Under the pieces are notes generated by a model. The model saw only the letters and a list, made by a program, of their open reading frames with translations. It was not told the origin of the DNA and ran no database searches. From positions 32,795,659-32,859,658 of the forward strand of contig CM036252.1 in assembly GCA_020698575.1 (NCBI GenBank): a stretch of 64,000 bases of DNA, given 5' to 3'. This DNA comes from Bostrychus sinensis. Lineage: Eukaryota; Chordata; Actinopteri; Gobiiformes; Eleotridae. Positions 1-11,410 of the stretch are shown piece by piece. A program made the translations under genes and the position numbers. Numbering within the stretch: position 1 is the stretch's first letter; the number at the start of each line of letters is the position of its first letter.

Positions 1-465
1 GATTCTTAATAATATAGGGTTTTGGTAGACTAATTTACACACACACACAATCACAGAGAAAGACAGAAATTCAGACAGAATCTGGATGTGCTGCTGATCT
101 GAGCTGAGCCCCTCTCTGACCTTTGCTAACCCCTCCCACTGCCACAGATCAGTGTGCATAAATAACATGTGTAGGCAACTAAAGGGCCCCATATCAGTGA
201 CAAATCTCTCCGCTGCCTTTTAATGTAATCAGTTATTAATTTTTACACCATTTGTCTGAATAATAGTTTGAAGATGGATTCATGTGAACTTTATCTAAAT
301 GACTTTTTTGAAAATGGAGTAAATAATTATTGCCCTTTACAAAATGAGGCTGAGGAATTAAAAAGAAGGCAAATCAGTTTTCTGCAACAGTTTTTGTTAG
401 TCATTAAATTTCACATTTCTCCATGGACACAGCACATTTCACTTACTACCCACATTAACATATGC
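1..465. other. Unannotated single-copy-looking DNA
   Basis: AT-rich sequence with a short CA run near 39-50. A 70-codon open frame at 268-480 has no recognisable motif and runs into the tandem repeat that follows. I see no gene here. Confidence 0.5.
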
Positions 466-575
466 TGTACATATACATAAACACATGAACATACGTAAAC
501 ATATACAGTACATACATATACATAAACACATGAACATACGTAAACATATACAGTACATACATATACATAAACATA
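466..575. repeat. 45-bp tandem repeat, about 2.3 copies
   Basis: The unit beginning 'acacatgaacatacgtaaac' starts at 481, recurs at 526 and starts again, partially, at 571. It consists of 'catatacat' and 'cataaac' blocks. It abuts the 3' side of the minus-strand LINE remnant and breaks that remnant's reading frame. Confidence 0.85.
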
Positions 576-595
576 GGGCCAAGGTGGATAGAAAA

Positions 596-2290
596 GGATA
601 TCTCTTTAAGATATGACCTGAACCAATTTAAGGCCGTACCTTTGATGCCAGAATAATTTCCATGGCGAGATAGCAAAATTTGGTGATGCACAGTATCAAA
701 GGCTGTACAGTTTAGGTCGTTTTCACACTTAATAGTTCCGGTAGACTCTGTTCGATTGGGCACTAAAGTTGCAACACTGTTGCAGTTTTCAGCTGGTGCG
801 GTTTGCTTTCACACTGCACTTTGGCAAACAAACCAAACCTTTTGAATAAGGTGTTCCCCCTCTCACCTGTGGTGATGCTGCATCGAGAATTACTGAAGGA
901 GAGGACAAGTGAAACAGTGAACAAAAAACCCTGCTCATTTATTGGTCAGTAAAGAGCAGCTACCTCCGTCTCATGATGTAAACATAAGAGCGACATCAAG
1001 CAGAGCATTACAGGCTACAGACACTGAGCAAGGTAGGGCATGGTCAAATTTTTTTTTGCCTATTACTGGTAGAATGAATTAATCACAATATAAGCTACTG
1101 TACAGGGAATCCCATTCCATTTTCTGCTAATTAGCTTGAAGCTTTGTGAGTGGTCACACACCTCTCTCAGGGCTTATATCTCACTCCACATCTGACCGCA
1201 AGCCATTTCTCCCATTATCACTGTACACGTGCGTTTGTTTTGGTTTTCGCTGTACACGAGCATTTGTTTTGGTTATAGCTGTACACGTGTTTGTTTTGGT
1301 TGTGTTGACCCACAAAGCTCCACAGCGTGGTCCGCTTCCTGGTTTAGGATCGCTGTTTGGTCTGCTTTGTGTTCACATCTGCTATTGAACCTGCACCAGG
1401 GTTCACTTCAACCGAGCTGAGACCCACCTTTTCAGGCGAACCAGAGTTCACTTTTTTGGTCCAGATCAAAGTGCGATTGCGCATTTACACCTCCCCAAGT
1501 GAACCAGACTTTCTGAGCAAAACCAAACCAGTGTGAATGCCCCCTTAATCTAAAAAACTAACACTGTGGAGCAACCAGAATGAACAGTTAAAAGAAGATC
1601 ATACCCTTAAAGGTTTTGTTTCCATGCTGCGGATTTAAAACCTTACTGATTTTTTGTCTAAATTACTATTTGTCTCCAAATGCGTTTGTACATGGATATA
1701 GACCAATTTCTTCAATAGTTTTGACAAGAAGGGCTGCTTTCAGATTGGTGTATAGTTAGAAAGCACCTCAGACACCAAGTTGTGTTTTTTAAAGAGTAAC
1801 TCAGTAACTCTGCTCATTTCTTTTGCTGTTTCTGCCTCATTTTCCTTAATAGAGCTCCCCCTACATTTTGGAGTAAAGCACTATCGTATATACTTAGAAG
1901 TCCAGTTGACTCCTGTGTGATCCCTTGCTTGGCACAATAACTCATTTAACCATCACACAGACTCCCAAACAGTTTATTTAAGGGGAAAAAAGGTTCTGAG
2001 TTCTGCTTTAAATGAGGCCCAATCACATCAAATGCATCTTTTAGAGGTTTAGGAGGAAGACAATCAAGTTGGCAGTCAGAGGGCCTTAACTGATGGACAG
2101 CTTTGGATACTTCACAAAGAGAAGGGTTCAAAGTGCTGAGAAGACAACAGAGCATACAGGACTAACAGACGGGTCTACAACTGTGCAAGGTGAGGCTGAA
2201 GACCTGACAGTACAATACTATAGAGTCAACAGGATTCACAAGAGAATTTAAAACATTAAATACAACCTGGGGTCTGTGACTGTTAATAGA
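596..2290 (-). pseudogene. L2-like LINE reverse transcriptase remnant, split by a MITE
   Basis: Read on the minus strand, successive pieces match the order of a non-LTR reverse transcriptase of the L2/CR1 group. A segment with 'LCEVSKAVHQLRPSDC' and 'PLKDAFDVIGPHL' lies at about 1960-2140. 'KKHNLVSEVLSNYTPI' follows at about 1740-1800, then a 'DLLLTVHSGCSTVLVF' segment at about 1550-1610. After the inserted MITE (715-1544) comes 'AFDTVHHQILLSRHGNYSG', then 'IKGTALNWFRSYLK', at about 600-705. The AFDTV segment is motif A, which holds the first catalytic Asp. Stops and frameshifts show it is dead. The far 5' (endonuclease) part and the 3' end are not visible. I recognise the family from its typical pattern; the exact clade is inferred. 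Confidence 0.8.
715..1544. mobile_element. PIF/Harbinger-type MITE inserted in the LINE
   Basis: The termini are 'ggtcgttttcacact' at the left and, read inward from the right, 'gggggcattcacact'. Both are flanked by TTA (712-714 and 1545-1547), the TSD size and type expected for PIF/Harbinger elements. The interior has imperfect internal repeats ('gtacacgtgcgtttgttttgg' type) and no transposase. Short open frames at 1146-1388 and 1229-1420 come from these repeats. The insertion lies between the 'VLVF' and 'AFDTV' parts of the LINE reverse transcriptase. Confidence 0.8.
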
Positions 2291-2567
2291 CATAAGGTAT
2301 CTCCAATCTCCAAATGAACAGGAAATTGTGGTCAGACAGGCAAAAATGTCTTCTGTTTACATGCAGCTCTCTGTATACATGGTTATCACATGAACTCATG
2401 ACTTCCAGCGTGAACTCCTGTGAACTCGTGGTCTCCCCAGCTGGCTCTGGTGGGATACGAGCCACTCACGCAACACACTTAGTGTAAATTGGAGTCCCCA
2501 AGAATACTGTGTCAGAGATGTATTGCACAATGCATTCAGTGTATATTAGGCATTAGGCTGCTGTGTT
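2291..2567. other. Unannotated interval
   Basis: A 60-codon minus-strand frame (2283-2465) has no family signature. It may be a further 5' extension of the LINE, but I cannot align it. Nothing else was seen. Confidence 0.3.
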
Positions 2568-2571
2568 TTAA

Positions 2572-2781
2572 CCCCGTAGCACCCTCTGTTGCAAATATGC
2601 AGCATATAATTCAAAGGTCATGGCAAAAAAGTAGGAGTCTTTTTTTTAATGTATTAACTAATTAATGAATGCTGCTTACCAAAAATATTGACAAATTTTT
2701 GTTCTTACCCATCCCCATTGACTAAAATTTAGCACGGATGATTTTTTCCAACAAATATTTCTATGTCTGGGTTCTACGGGG
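2572..2781. mobile_element. Short TTAA-flanked MITE (210 bp)
   Basis: Inverted termini 'ccccgtag' and 'ctacgggg', with flanking TTAA on both sides (2568-2571 and 2782-2785), give a perfect 14-bp inverted repeat including the flanks (TTTTAACCCCGTAG). TTAA target sites are typical of piggyBac and Kolobok elements. No coding capacity. Confidence 0.75.
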
Positions 2782-2954
2782 TTAAAAGGAGCAGCAGAGG
2801 CTAAAATGGTAGTTCACATAGAATGAAATCTCATCAACCCTTGAACTACCAAGATCTGTGTTGTAGGCACAGAGGAAGTAAATGCATTTGGATCATCAAT
2901 GCACACATTAAAAGTCAATGGAGCAGTGGGCGGGTCATGAGGCTGGCTGATGGA

Positions 2955-3567
2955 TGATGATTGCATTGTAATTGTAAGACAGCTGCAGTACATCCCGAAT
3001 GCTGCTGCTTGGGTCCTGACTAAAACCAGGAAGTACGACCATATTAGTCCTGTCCTCAGTTCTCTGCATTGGCTTCCTGTTGCTCAGAGAATAGACTTTA
3101 AAACAGCTCTGCTTGTGTACAAGTCTCTCCATGGCTTAGCACCAAAGTACATCTCTGACCTGTTGGTCCCATATGAACCATCTGGGACACTGAGAACCTC
3201 AGGGACAGGTCTCTGCTGGTCCCAGAGTCAGGACTAAACTCGGTGAAGCAGTGTTTCAGTTTTATGCAGCTAAACTCTGGAACAGTCTCCCTGACGATGT
3301 TAGACAGGCCTCTACTCTGACAATGTTCAAGTCCAGACTTAAAACTGTTCATTTTAGCTGCGCATATGCCAACTGAAAGTGTTTTATCTGCACTCTTCTC
3401 TTTTAATTTAATTTTGAATTGATTATAATGTTTAAATTTGATCCTACTCCTTTGATTGTAATTCTTATCTTTGCACTTTTATAAGAACTTTTTCTTCTGT
3501 AAAGCACTTTGAATTACCCTGTGTATGAATTGTGCTATACAAATAAACTTGCCTTGCCTTGCCTTGA
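2955..3567 (+). pseudogene. L2-type LINE 3' end (RT C-terminus, 3' UTR, tail)
   Basis: The plus-strand frame at 2950-3237 contains 'ISPVLSSLHWLPVAQRID' and 'LLVYKSLHGLAPKYISDLL', the conserved C-terminal part of L2/CR1 reverse transcriptases. After a frame change the sequence continues as 'AKLWNSLPDDVRQASTL' and 'MFKSRLKTVHF' to a stop near 3377. The AT-rich 3' UTR ends in 'gaattgtgctatacaaataa' followed by a short (CTTGC)-type tail at 3549-3567, the expected L2 3' terminus. The copy is 5'-truncated and frameshifted. Confidence 0.88.
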
Positions 3568-4780
3568 TTGGAGGAACTGGCAAAACCCCTGACCATAAAA
3601 CATTTAGCAGCATCTAAGCTGTTTCTATACAAGCACTGTCATGGAAGGTGTGATATTTGCACATATTACACTGTAAATAAACAACATATTCATAAAGTTA
3701 TTGAGTTTGTGTTCTGTTATAGTTTGATTTAATATCATATCAACATTGTGAGGAAGACAGCTGAGTGGGATTGTCATGAGCTTGAATCCAGTTCGTGTAC
3801 ATTGGTGACAGACTTCAGTGACAGCGCCGTCTGGATGATCTCAGCGCTCAGTAGAATACAGCAGGTACAATATAATACAGCAGAGGGAAGAGGTATAATG
3901 TGCCTTCACTTCAACTCTTCTTTCTTTCAGCGCCACACGTTCCTCTTTCATTACCTGAGAGGAGCGGGCCAGAGGCAGGTGTGTGTGTGTGTGGCTCAGG
4001 GAGAGAACGGAGCTGAGGGTGACGAGGCGTTGCCATGGAAACGCAAGCGAGGCCCTCGTTAGCCCGGCAGGTGCTAATCGAGATAACGAGGGGGTGTCAG
4101 GGAGCTGGGATGGGGGGCGGCTGGGAGCACAACAACCCCATTTCCAACCTCTACCTTCTCTCTAGACTCCAGCGTTTGCACTCATTTGGACTGATTTTTC
4201 ATCAGCACTGGCTGCAAACGGAGGGGCGTATGGGCTGGACAGTGGCTGAATGCTGTGGAGCACACCCTGAGCTCATCTGGACACTATTGTTCTGTGACTG
4301 TGCCCATCAAGACTGTAGTTATAAATACACTGAACATGACCATGAAGTCAGTACAGAATGTTCTGTTAGTGCTGAAAGAATGTAATTGTAACTGCAGCCT
4401 AGTAGGGGGAGTGTCACGTCTTCAATCTTTGGGAAAGAGGGTGGATCATGATCTGTGATTTTGATTAGGAAGTCTGTCCAGTGAGCCTCTCCTACTTTTA
4501 TTTCTAAAGCAGGACAGTCTGGTTCCTCCCTCGCGGTAAAGTGTTTCTCATCAGTCAATTTGGAATTGGTCTATCACAGTTGTTTATCTCCACCGCGTCT
4601 TACAAACACTTGATCAACAGCATTTAGTGCTTTCCTTCATCACCTGCTGGTTCTGCTGAAGCCCGCCTTGTTCAGTCCTCAGTGTGATTTTTTTGTCTTG
4701 TTTCCATTTTAACAATAGTAAAGTCTCACTGAGGTCCGACGTAATGACTACATTCAAACAAAAAATGGATCACCGATTTT
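3568..4780. other. Unannotated interval
   Basis: Mixed-complexity sequence with short overlapping open frames (for example 3748-4062 and 4035-4385) that show no domain, no consistent codon pattern and no splice-site support. A possible RFX-type site lies at 4029-4042 (listed separately). No gene is supported. Confidence 0.4.
4029..4042. promoter_or_regulatory. Possible RFX (X-box) motif
   Basis: 'gttgccatggaaac' matches the inverted-repeat X-box consensus with one mismatch in the second half-site. A lone match is weak evidence of function. Confidence 0.25.
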
Positions 4781-4800
4781 CATTTTCTTTTTTTTTTTCT

Positions 4801-5210
<410 letters not shown>

Positions 5211-5881
5211 CTGGGTAGTGTTTCTTTAGAACATTCACCTTGCTAGGGTTTAGCTTCTGATAAGGTTTACATGCACTGTAATGTTGCTTCCAGAAAATAG
5301 ACCTATAACCTTTGTGTTTACATTTGATGGTGCTGTTCATGCATTTACATGCCCATTAGCATGCCAAAACCTAGCTGCATTTACTTCATCAACCAGAAGC
5401 TGATGTATCATTTTATTGTTTCTGTTTGTGTTTCTGTTTCACTCGACCCTTTCACGCCGGAATATTCCACTGTAATCATTCTTAAGAAGACTGAATAAAA
5501 GAGCAGAGCTGGGATCCTGGCGGGTGAAAATAGAGCTTGCCTTGTTGTTTATCTGTGTTAATGTACTGGGTGTACCTAACACATCATGGCAACAGTAAAG
5601 TCAAGAAACATCATCATCAGTTGGTGTAAAGTGAAAAGCCGAGACTGTCCTCCCCCAAAAAATGACTAAAGATGTTTTTTTACTCCGACACTTCAATATG
5701 ACACATAAGAGCACACATGCTAACACAGGGCCCTCTGATCTTATGGTGATGGATCTCGTGTATACACTGATCAGAGAGTGAATCAAAAACGAGGCTCGCA
5801 GACAATTTTAGCAGAAGCCACAGTGGTGCTCAAGTCCCATCTACAGCTGAAGTAGTGTAGTGTCCCATCACGCACACTGGA
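5211..5881. other. Unannotated interval
   Basis: No repeat, coding or RNA signature recognised. The short open frame at 5601-5786 (minus) is unsupported. Confidence 0.4.
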
Positions 5882-5913
5882 CCTGTCCTGAGAGCTGCTA
5901 TGTATCCAATGGG
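5882..5913 (+). repeat. Left copy of a 45-bp-period duplication split by Tc1
   Basis: 'cctgtcctgagagctgct' and about 14 further related bases recur at 8823-8855. Removing the Tc1 element and its TA duplication leaves the two copies 45 bp apart, so this was a two-copy tandem repeat before the insertion. Confidence 0.7.
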
Positions 5914-6175
5914 ACGTACACTATATTTCCAAAAGTATTCGCTCACCCACCCAAATAACTGAATGTGGATTATGGTGTGGGCTTGTTTTTAGGAGCTGGG
6001 CATGGCCCCTTAGTTCCAGTGAAAGGAACTCGGAATGCTTCAGCATAGCAAAAGAAAATGGACAGTTCCCTGCTCCCAACTTTCTGGGAAAAATTTGGGA
6101 ATGGCCACTTCCTGTTCCAACATGACTGCACCAGTGCACAAAGCACGGCCTATAAAGACATGGATGAGAGAGTTT

Positions 6176-6200
6176 GGTGTGTGTGTGTGTGTGTGTGTGT
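6176..6200. repeat. (GT)n microsatellite
   Basis: A GT run directly follows the Tc1 transposase remnant and marks the point where homology to the family stops. Confidence 0.9.
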
Positions 6201-6388
6201 TTTTTAAAAGCAGACCACTGGTGCATTTTAAAATGTGTTTTTTGTCTAGGGGTTGAGGAAAATTATGAATGATTATGAATGAAACTGTTCAACTTTTCAG
6301 CATTTCTAAGGTAATAAACTATAAAAGGAGACAAACATTGCATATTCACAGGTGAGTAGAATCGCAAGGCTATTTAATGTAAACCTTA

Positions 6389-7533
6389 AGCTGGGGACAC
6401 ACTAGAAGATTTTAAATCTTAACAGATTTTAAAACTGGAACACTGAGTGTGGATTCCGCAGACCGCCAGACCACACACTCTCAGTTTGTAGGTGTGATTT
6501 TATTGTGTCAAAAAAAAGTGGAGACAAAAGAGCAGCAATAAAAAAGAAAATGTTATTTTTCATCCAACGCATACTTGTCCCTGTGAAACAAGGTAAACAG
6601 CAGTGTAAACTGCCTTTTTCAGAGAGAGGACGAGTCAAGTTTTACTAACTTTTTCATAAATAAAGCTGGCGTATATTAGCAACAGCTGTTTCCGGTCTAG
6701 TGCCATACAGCTCTCGCTTCAAAAAACAAAACATTGCATTTGCAGTTTAGTGCACTAAACGCAGGTCAGAATTGTGTCGTTATATGATGAGTTGTTAAAA
6801 TGTGGTAAAGTGGTGCAGTGACTCGAGAGAAGTAAATTTAATGCACAGAGAGCTGTTTACTGAAGCTTTACCTCCAGCCTCACTCTGACACACCCCGGTA
6901 TTTACTCTCCTCTTTATATTAACTATGGACAGCAAGACTTTTATGTTTAAAAAATCAGCTTTAAACACGATGGAGGACTACCATCGTGTCAGATGGCTGT
7001 CAGGGCATGCGCTGTAATTTGCAGTAAAAAACAAAGAAAGAATAACAAGAATGTGAGAGCATGAGAAAATGCTACAGGAGCAGTTTATACACTTTCAGTC
7101 TGAGCTGGAGGGGAGTAGGAGAGTCATTCAAGCTTTATTTTGCTTCGTGTTGATATCAGTGACTGTATATGAGGAACATATGTCAAAGGTTGCTATTTCC
7201 AGTAGCCCATTTGTATTGAGTGCTTCTGTGTTTCAAAGTTTCCGTCAGTGGTTCTGTCTGCCTGCCTCCTCACGCCTCGCTCTGATTGGCTGTTGCAGTT
7301 TTTTTTGTCAGTATAGTCGGGGGTGAAAATCGTAAATATCAAGCATGATTTGAGGTTGGAAAGGCTCAGACCCAACAAAGAGTAACATAATCACACTGAC
7401 ATCAGACACATGAGGAGTATCACAACAAATAATCGTTTGCAAGAAGCCCATACTCAGGCCACGCCTCCCCGAACTCAAGGAGAGGCAAATCGGGCCTAAA
7501 TAGGGCTGATAAACCTCTAGTGCGTCCCCAGCT
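6389..7533. mobile_element. PIF/Harbinger-type non-autonomous element (1145 bp)
   Basis: The left terminus is 'agctggggacacactagaag'. The right terminus read inward is 'agctggggacgcactagagg'. TTA flanks both sides (6386-6388 and 7534-7536). The interior is AT-rich with a GC-rich right quarter and no transposase signature. The open frame at 7069-7326 is not recognised. The element sits inside the remains of the Tc1 element. Confidence 0.82.
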
Positions 7534-7616
7534 TTACTTTAGTGGGGATTTGTGATTTCTCTGCAAAAACAATCAAAGTGTCATACCTGCGTATAAAACG
7601 TAATGCCTCATTAAAT

Positions 7617-7690
7617 ATCAATCAATCAATCAACCTTTATTTATATAGCGCTTTACAACATTATTTAAAACCATAAAAAGAAAAAATATG
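7617..7690 (-). repeat. Retroposon 3' tail, reverse orientation
   Basis: 'atcaatcaatcaatcaa' is followed by 'tttatttatatagcgcttta', the reverse-oriented 3' end shared by several fish LINE/SINE families (tail TTGA repeats on the minus strand). The upstream body, expected at 7690-8020, is not recognisable. Confidence 0.55.
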
Positions 7691-8134
7691 TATGCGATCA
7701 CTTCACATAACTAAGTAGGTGCAAACAAACAAAAGTGAGCAATACATGCTGTGGCTGCGTTATTAGCTCTGTTTAGCTGGATGTCTGTCCTGTCCTCTGC
7801 TGCTTACAGTCGCACATCGCTCTCCCAGGACAGAGAGGGCAAGTCGCAGCCCAAATTAGTTCATTCATCAGTTACAGAAAGCAAAGAAGGTGAATACAGC
7901 GAAAATACGGGATACAGCAAAATTTGCTGAACGTGTCACCCTATTTTATCCCCCTTAAGTTAAAGCAGAGGGAGGGATGGGGAACCCCACCAAATCCCAC
8001 CCTGTGTAGATGTCTGATGTAGATAGATGCAAAGGGTGGGCAAACGTCATATTAAACCCTATGGATTAAGAATGGGATGTCACCTAAGTTCATATGCGTG
8101 TAAAGGCAGAAGAGCTACTACTTTTGGAAATTTA

Positions 8135-8806
8135 GGGCCAGATTTATCAAAGGTTTGCGTGCACGCTAACTGAATAATATGCGCTAAAATTTGAGCAAAC
8201 CCAGACACAGTTGAGATTTGCGTGTCTTACAGGAGCAGAGCGAACACAATGCAGATTTTGCTCCTATGACCTAATGAATCTGTAAACTGAGGCGTTCTTC
8301 CCAGAGTGCGCAAAATGGAAGGCAGAGAAAATGCAAATTCATTCATTTACCGCCCGCAATATTATTTATCAAGGCTCACCATGACTTTGAGTGCAAAAAT
8401 AGCGTATAAATTTAGCACGTTGGAGAAGGACGTGCTAATCTTTTGCACAGATATGGCTGCTGTGATTCATGTGAGACGAAGGAGAAGAAATGAACAAATA
8501 CATAGGGTTAGGGTGTTTGCCACGCGTGCAGATCTATTTGCCATGACGGATGAAAAAATTATTCACCAGCACTTTCAACTATTCTTAGTTAAATTTCTGC
8601 TTCCGTTTGTGTTCCACTTCCGCACCTTCCATGACGCAAAACAATACACGCAATGATGTGTTTAAATAGTTCTGCCCCATCTGTTTGCACCTGTCACCGG
8701 CCACGCAGTTTGTCTTAGTAATTCACGCGCAACACGCCCATTAATAGCGGCCGCATATTTTCTCACTGCACTCGCAGTTTAGCACCCGTCATAGTAAATA
8801 TGTCCC
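8135..8806 (+). mobile_element. Harbinger-type element with a transposase N-terminal remnant
   Basis: Left end 'gggccagatttatcaaaggt', right end 'catagtaaatatgtccc' in inverted orientation. The plus-strand frame at 8306-8656 contains a basic run after a Met (MAAVIHVRRRRR, about residues 50-61), then 'FATRADLFAMTDEKII', which resembles the start of fish Harbinger transposases. The rest of the transposase is absent. The element lies 3 bp plus the Tc1 end 'gtg' from the right Tc1 terminus: 'ggaaat' precedes it and 'atagtg' follows, so together they restore the Tc1 end seen at 5919. The TSD would be TTA/ATA (8132-8134 and 8807-8809), one mismatch. Confidence 0.72.
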
Positions 8807-8822
8807 ATAGTGTACTACTTGT

Positions 8823-8855
8823 CCTGTCCTGAGAGCTGCTGTATATCCAGTAGGG
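8823..8855 (+). repeat. Right copy of the 45-bp-period duplication
   Basis: Partner of 5882-5913, about 28 of 32 positions alike by eye. Confidence 0.7.
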
Positions 8856-11004
8856 TACACTTAGCCCATTTTGTTGTACAAGGACAGTGTTTTTGTTTCA
8901 TTATAGAATCCACAAATACACAACTAAGTTCTATTTTTGTTACCAGATTGAATTTGTATTTCAGACAGTCAGAGCTGTTAACACTCCAACATAGTGTGCT
9001 ATATTAACTGCCAAGTAACGTGGCTGTCATGGAAAAAAAAAAAAAAGAAAGAACAAGATTTTAATGTATATTTTATATTTACATTTTTGTTACAATATAG
9101 AAATAGAATATCAGGCTATCACATTTGTTTGGATCATCATAATATCTGATCGCAGCAAACACACAGTCCTGTCAACAGGTCCTCTAGCTGAAATTAAGCC
9201 CTGGAACTTTACAGCTGTATATTATGTATTTTCTACAGCAAAGACTGCACAGTCTATTTACCTGTTGTGATGGCTTGAAACATTTTAAAAACGTGTACTG
9301 GCAATGTTCTGTTGCTCATATACTCAAAACACATAGAACACACATCCACACAAAGCAAGAGGCTCTGTTGCGGACTACAAATAGAGTGAATACAGTATAT
9401 GTGATGAAGGCTGGAGCACTCAGAGGGCCACACCCGCCTGATTCCAGCTGCACTTCACAAATCAGACACAACTGATCAGCAGCTCAGCGGGAGTCGCCTG
9501 ATGGCATTTCCAGCACTGACAGAGTAATTATGACATAAAGAGGAGTGCAGTGCTCTGTTTGGCAAAACCTGAAATCACACAGTTCATAAAAATTAACTGT
9601 AAGGTACTAATTATAGAGAATACTTGTCACAGAAGGAGGCCACAATCACTAAAAGCTGCATTCTGGGTTGAATTTGAATTTTTTTTTTTTAAGGCACTTA
9701 GACTCTGCCTTACACAGACCACATCATTGAGTTTTGGGAAGCTAAAGATGGTGCACACAGAAGAACTTCCAGTGCCCACACTGTGCAAGGCAGAGTCTAA
9801 GCACATACAGCAATAGGACTGCATTTCTTTTCTTTCTTTCTTTCTTTCTTTTTTTTTTTTTGGCCATTTTGTGCAGTTTGCTCATCAAAAATAGGTTTAG
9901 TGGATGGTATAGTTAATTAAGATTGTAAGAGCCAGTTTGAGAGTTTTTATTTGTTATTATTATTTTCATTTTCTATTAGAATATTATTAATTTGCTTAGG
10001 TACAAATGTCTGACTCTGAGTCATCCAAGCTATCCAAATCACAACATAAAACATTTGAAAATAAATAAGCTGAACTTGGTTTTTAGAGTTTTAGATGTTT
10101 TGTCTCTTATCCAAGAGACTTTTTATGCTGTCTCTGTTGGATGTTGCATAGTCAACATTATTGGCTCAAAAATGCGATTACATTATTGGTAGGCTTTATT
10201 ACATTTAAAATTGCCAAAATGAATACATTATTGGCCATTTTAACATTATTGGTTGTTATAGGCCTCGTGCGGGTGCTGCTGCCTTCTTTAAAGTGTTTTA
10301 ATGGGATTTAACACTTCACGACGCTCCAGGATCTTCTCATATATGGCATTGTCAGAGAAGATTTGGCACAACTCACACACTCAGCTCTGCTACAAACACA
10401 TGTTCCTTACCAATGTGGCACTATTTATAAGAGAAATAAACATACTTTCCAACAGTATCCGATTTATGGCCAAGGCGCATTGTTACAACAAAGAAATAAC
10501 CTGCCAAACTCACATTCACTTTCTTTTTATGCTTATATATATTCCACTTTCCCATCAGAATATGAATACACTCTCTTCTGTCACAGTGCTGTATGCAGAT
10601 GTACTCTCTTCACCGCTGATCACACGACACTTCACCATCTCCTCCTCAGCTGCACCGGTGGCTCTCCTTTCAACAACTACCGGCTCATCCCTCCTCCGCT
10701 CTCTCTCCATCCTTCCTTCCTTCCTCGTGCCCTCTCCACTTCCACTCTCCTGGGTGTTCAGGCTGGCCTCTCTACTCGCCCTCCATCCTGTTCCCCACAA
10801 CCGTACAGCTCTTCAAGAACATTGTGCAGCAGCTACTCTAAAGCCCTCTGTGTGAGAGCAGAAAGAGCTGAGAGACGGACAGGTAGGGACAAAGGACGAA
10901 CAGGAGACACAGAGGATGGACATGGTCAAGGGTGTGGTTTAAGTCTCTCATTTTCCTTGACTTTTTCCGTTATGAACTAAAATTATGTTAGTTTTAATTA
11001 CGTT
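8856..11004. other. Unannotated interval with a (TTTC)n tract
   Basis: Contains poly-A at 9033-9047 and a (CTTT)n/poly-T tract at 9826-9861. The overlapping frames at 10301-10855 and 10363-10980 are the longest here (184 and 205 codons). They show simple-composition S/L/P-rich translation, shifted frames over the same DNA and no domain, so I do not call a gene. Confidence 0.4.
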
Positions 11005-11245
11005 AGTCTGGTATCGCTTCGCATGAATCTTGTTTGTATAGGTAGAACAATCACAGTAACCAATCACTGAAACAAAGGGCTAGACATGAGCAGTCCACCG
11101 CTGACCCAAACAAACATGGCGAATTCTTGCTGATTTTGCCATAAAACACCAGAATATGCTGTAATATGAGCAGCTCTGTACTTATTTCTGAACGTCGGAC
11201 ATCAACGGGACTTTACTGTTGTTAAAATGGCAACAAGACAAAGGA
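11005..11245 (+). repeat. Dispersed repeat, copy 1 (partner at 40451-40765)
   Basis: Shares with the 40.5-kb locus the ordered blocks 'agtctggta', 'accaatca', 'tgacccaaacaaaca', 'aaaacaccagaata', 'agcagctctgtacttatttc' and 'caacaagac'. No coding sequence. The family was not identified. Confidence 0.7.
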
Positions 11246-11347
11246 AAAAAATCCCACAGAGGACTGAAGAACGCAGACTTCAGCAGAAGCAACAGGTGAC
11301 GAAGGAAAGCACTAAACACTGTTAATCAGGTCAGAGAAGTTATACAG

Positions 11348-11410
11348 GGATCTCCAACCTTCCTTTGCCTGACAGCTACTTTTACTAAATTAAAATGGCA
11401 GAGAGCTACT
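11348..11410 (+). mobile_element. hAT-like left terminus (right end not found)
   Basis: 'cagggatctccaaccttcct' followed by 'gacagctacttttac' resembles the 5' end of a fish hAT MITE. No matching right terminus was recognised downstream, so the extent is unknown. Confidence 0.4.

Larger units (their letters stand above)
5919..8812 (+). mobile_element. Tc1/mariner element, internally deleted and carrying later insertions
   Basis: The left end 'cactatatttccaaaagtat' and right-end remnants ('actacttttggaaat' at 8117-8131 and 'gtg' at 8810-8812) are the inverted termini of a common fish Tc1 family. TA dinucleotides flank it at 5917-5918 and 8813-8814. The left part jumps from the terminus to a transposase segment near 5970 ('ggattatggtgtgggcttg', then 'ccccttagttccagtgaaag') and runs to about 6175. 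The 3' part resumes near 8026 ('tgcaaagggtgggc', then 'aaaccctatggattaagaat'). Transposase remnants contain frameshifts. The element hosts a Harbinger-type MITE at 6389-7533, a LINE-tail-like segment at 7617-7690 and a Harbinger-type element at 8135-8806. Confidence 0.85.

Noticed and set aside
10301..10980. Overlapping frames of 184 and 205 codons, the longest on the plus strand
   Set aside because: They use different frames over the same DNA, have S/L/P-rich simple composition, and lack a start context, domain or splice sites. They are best explained as chance.
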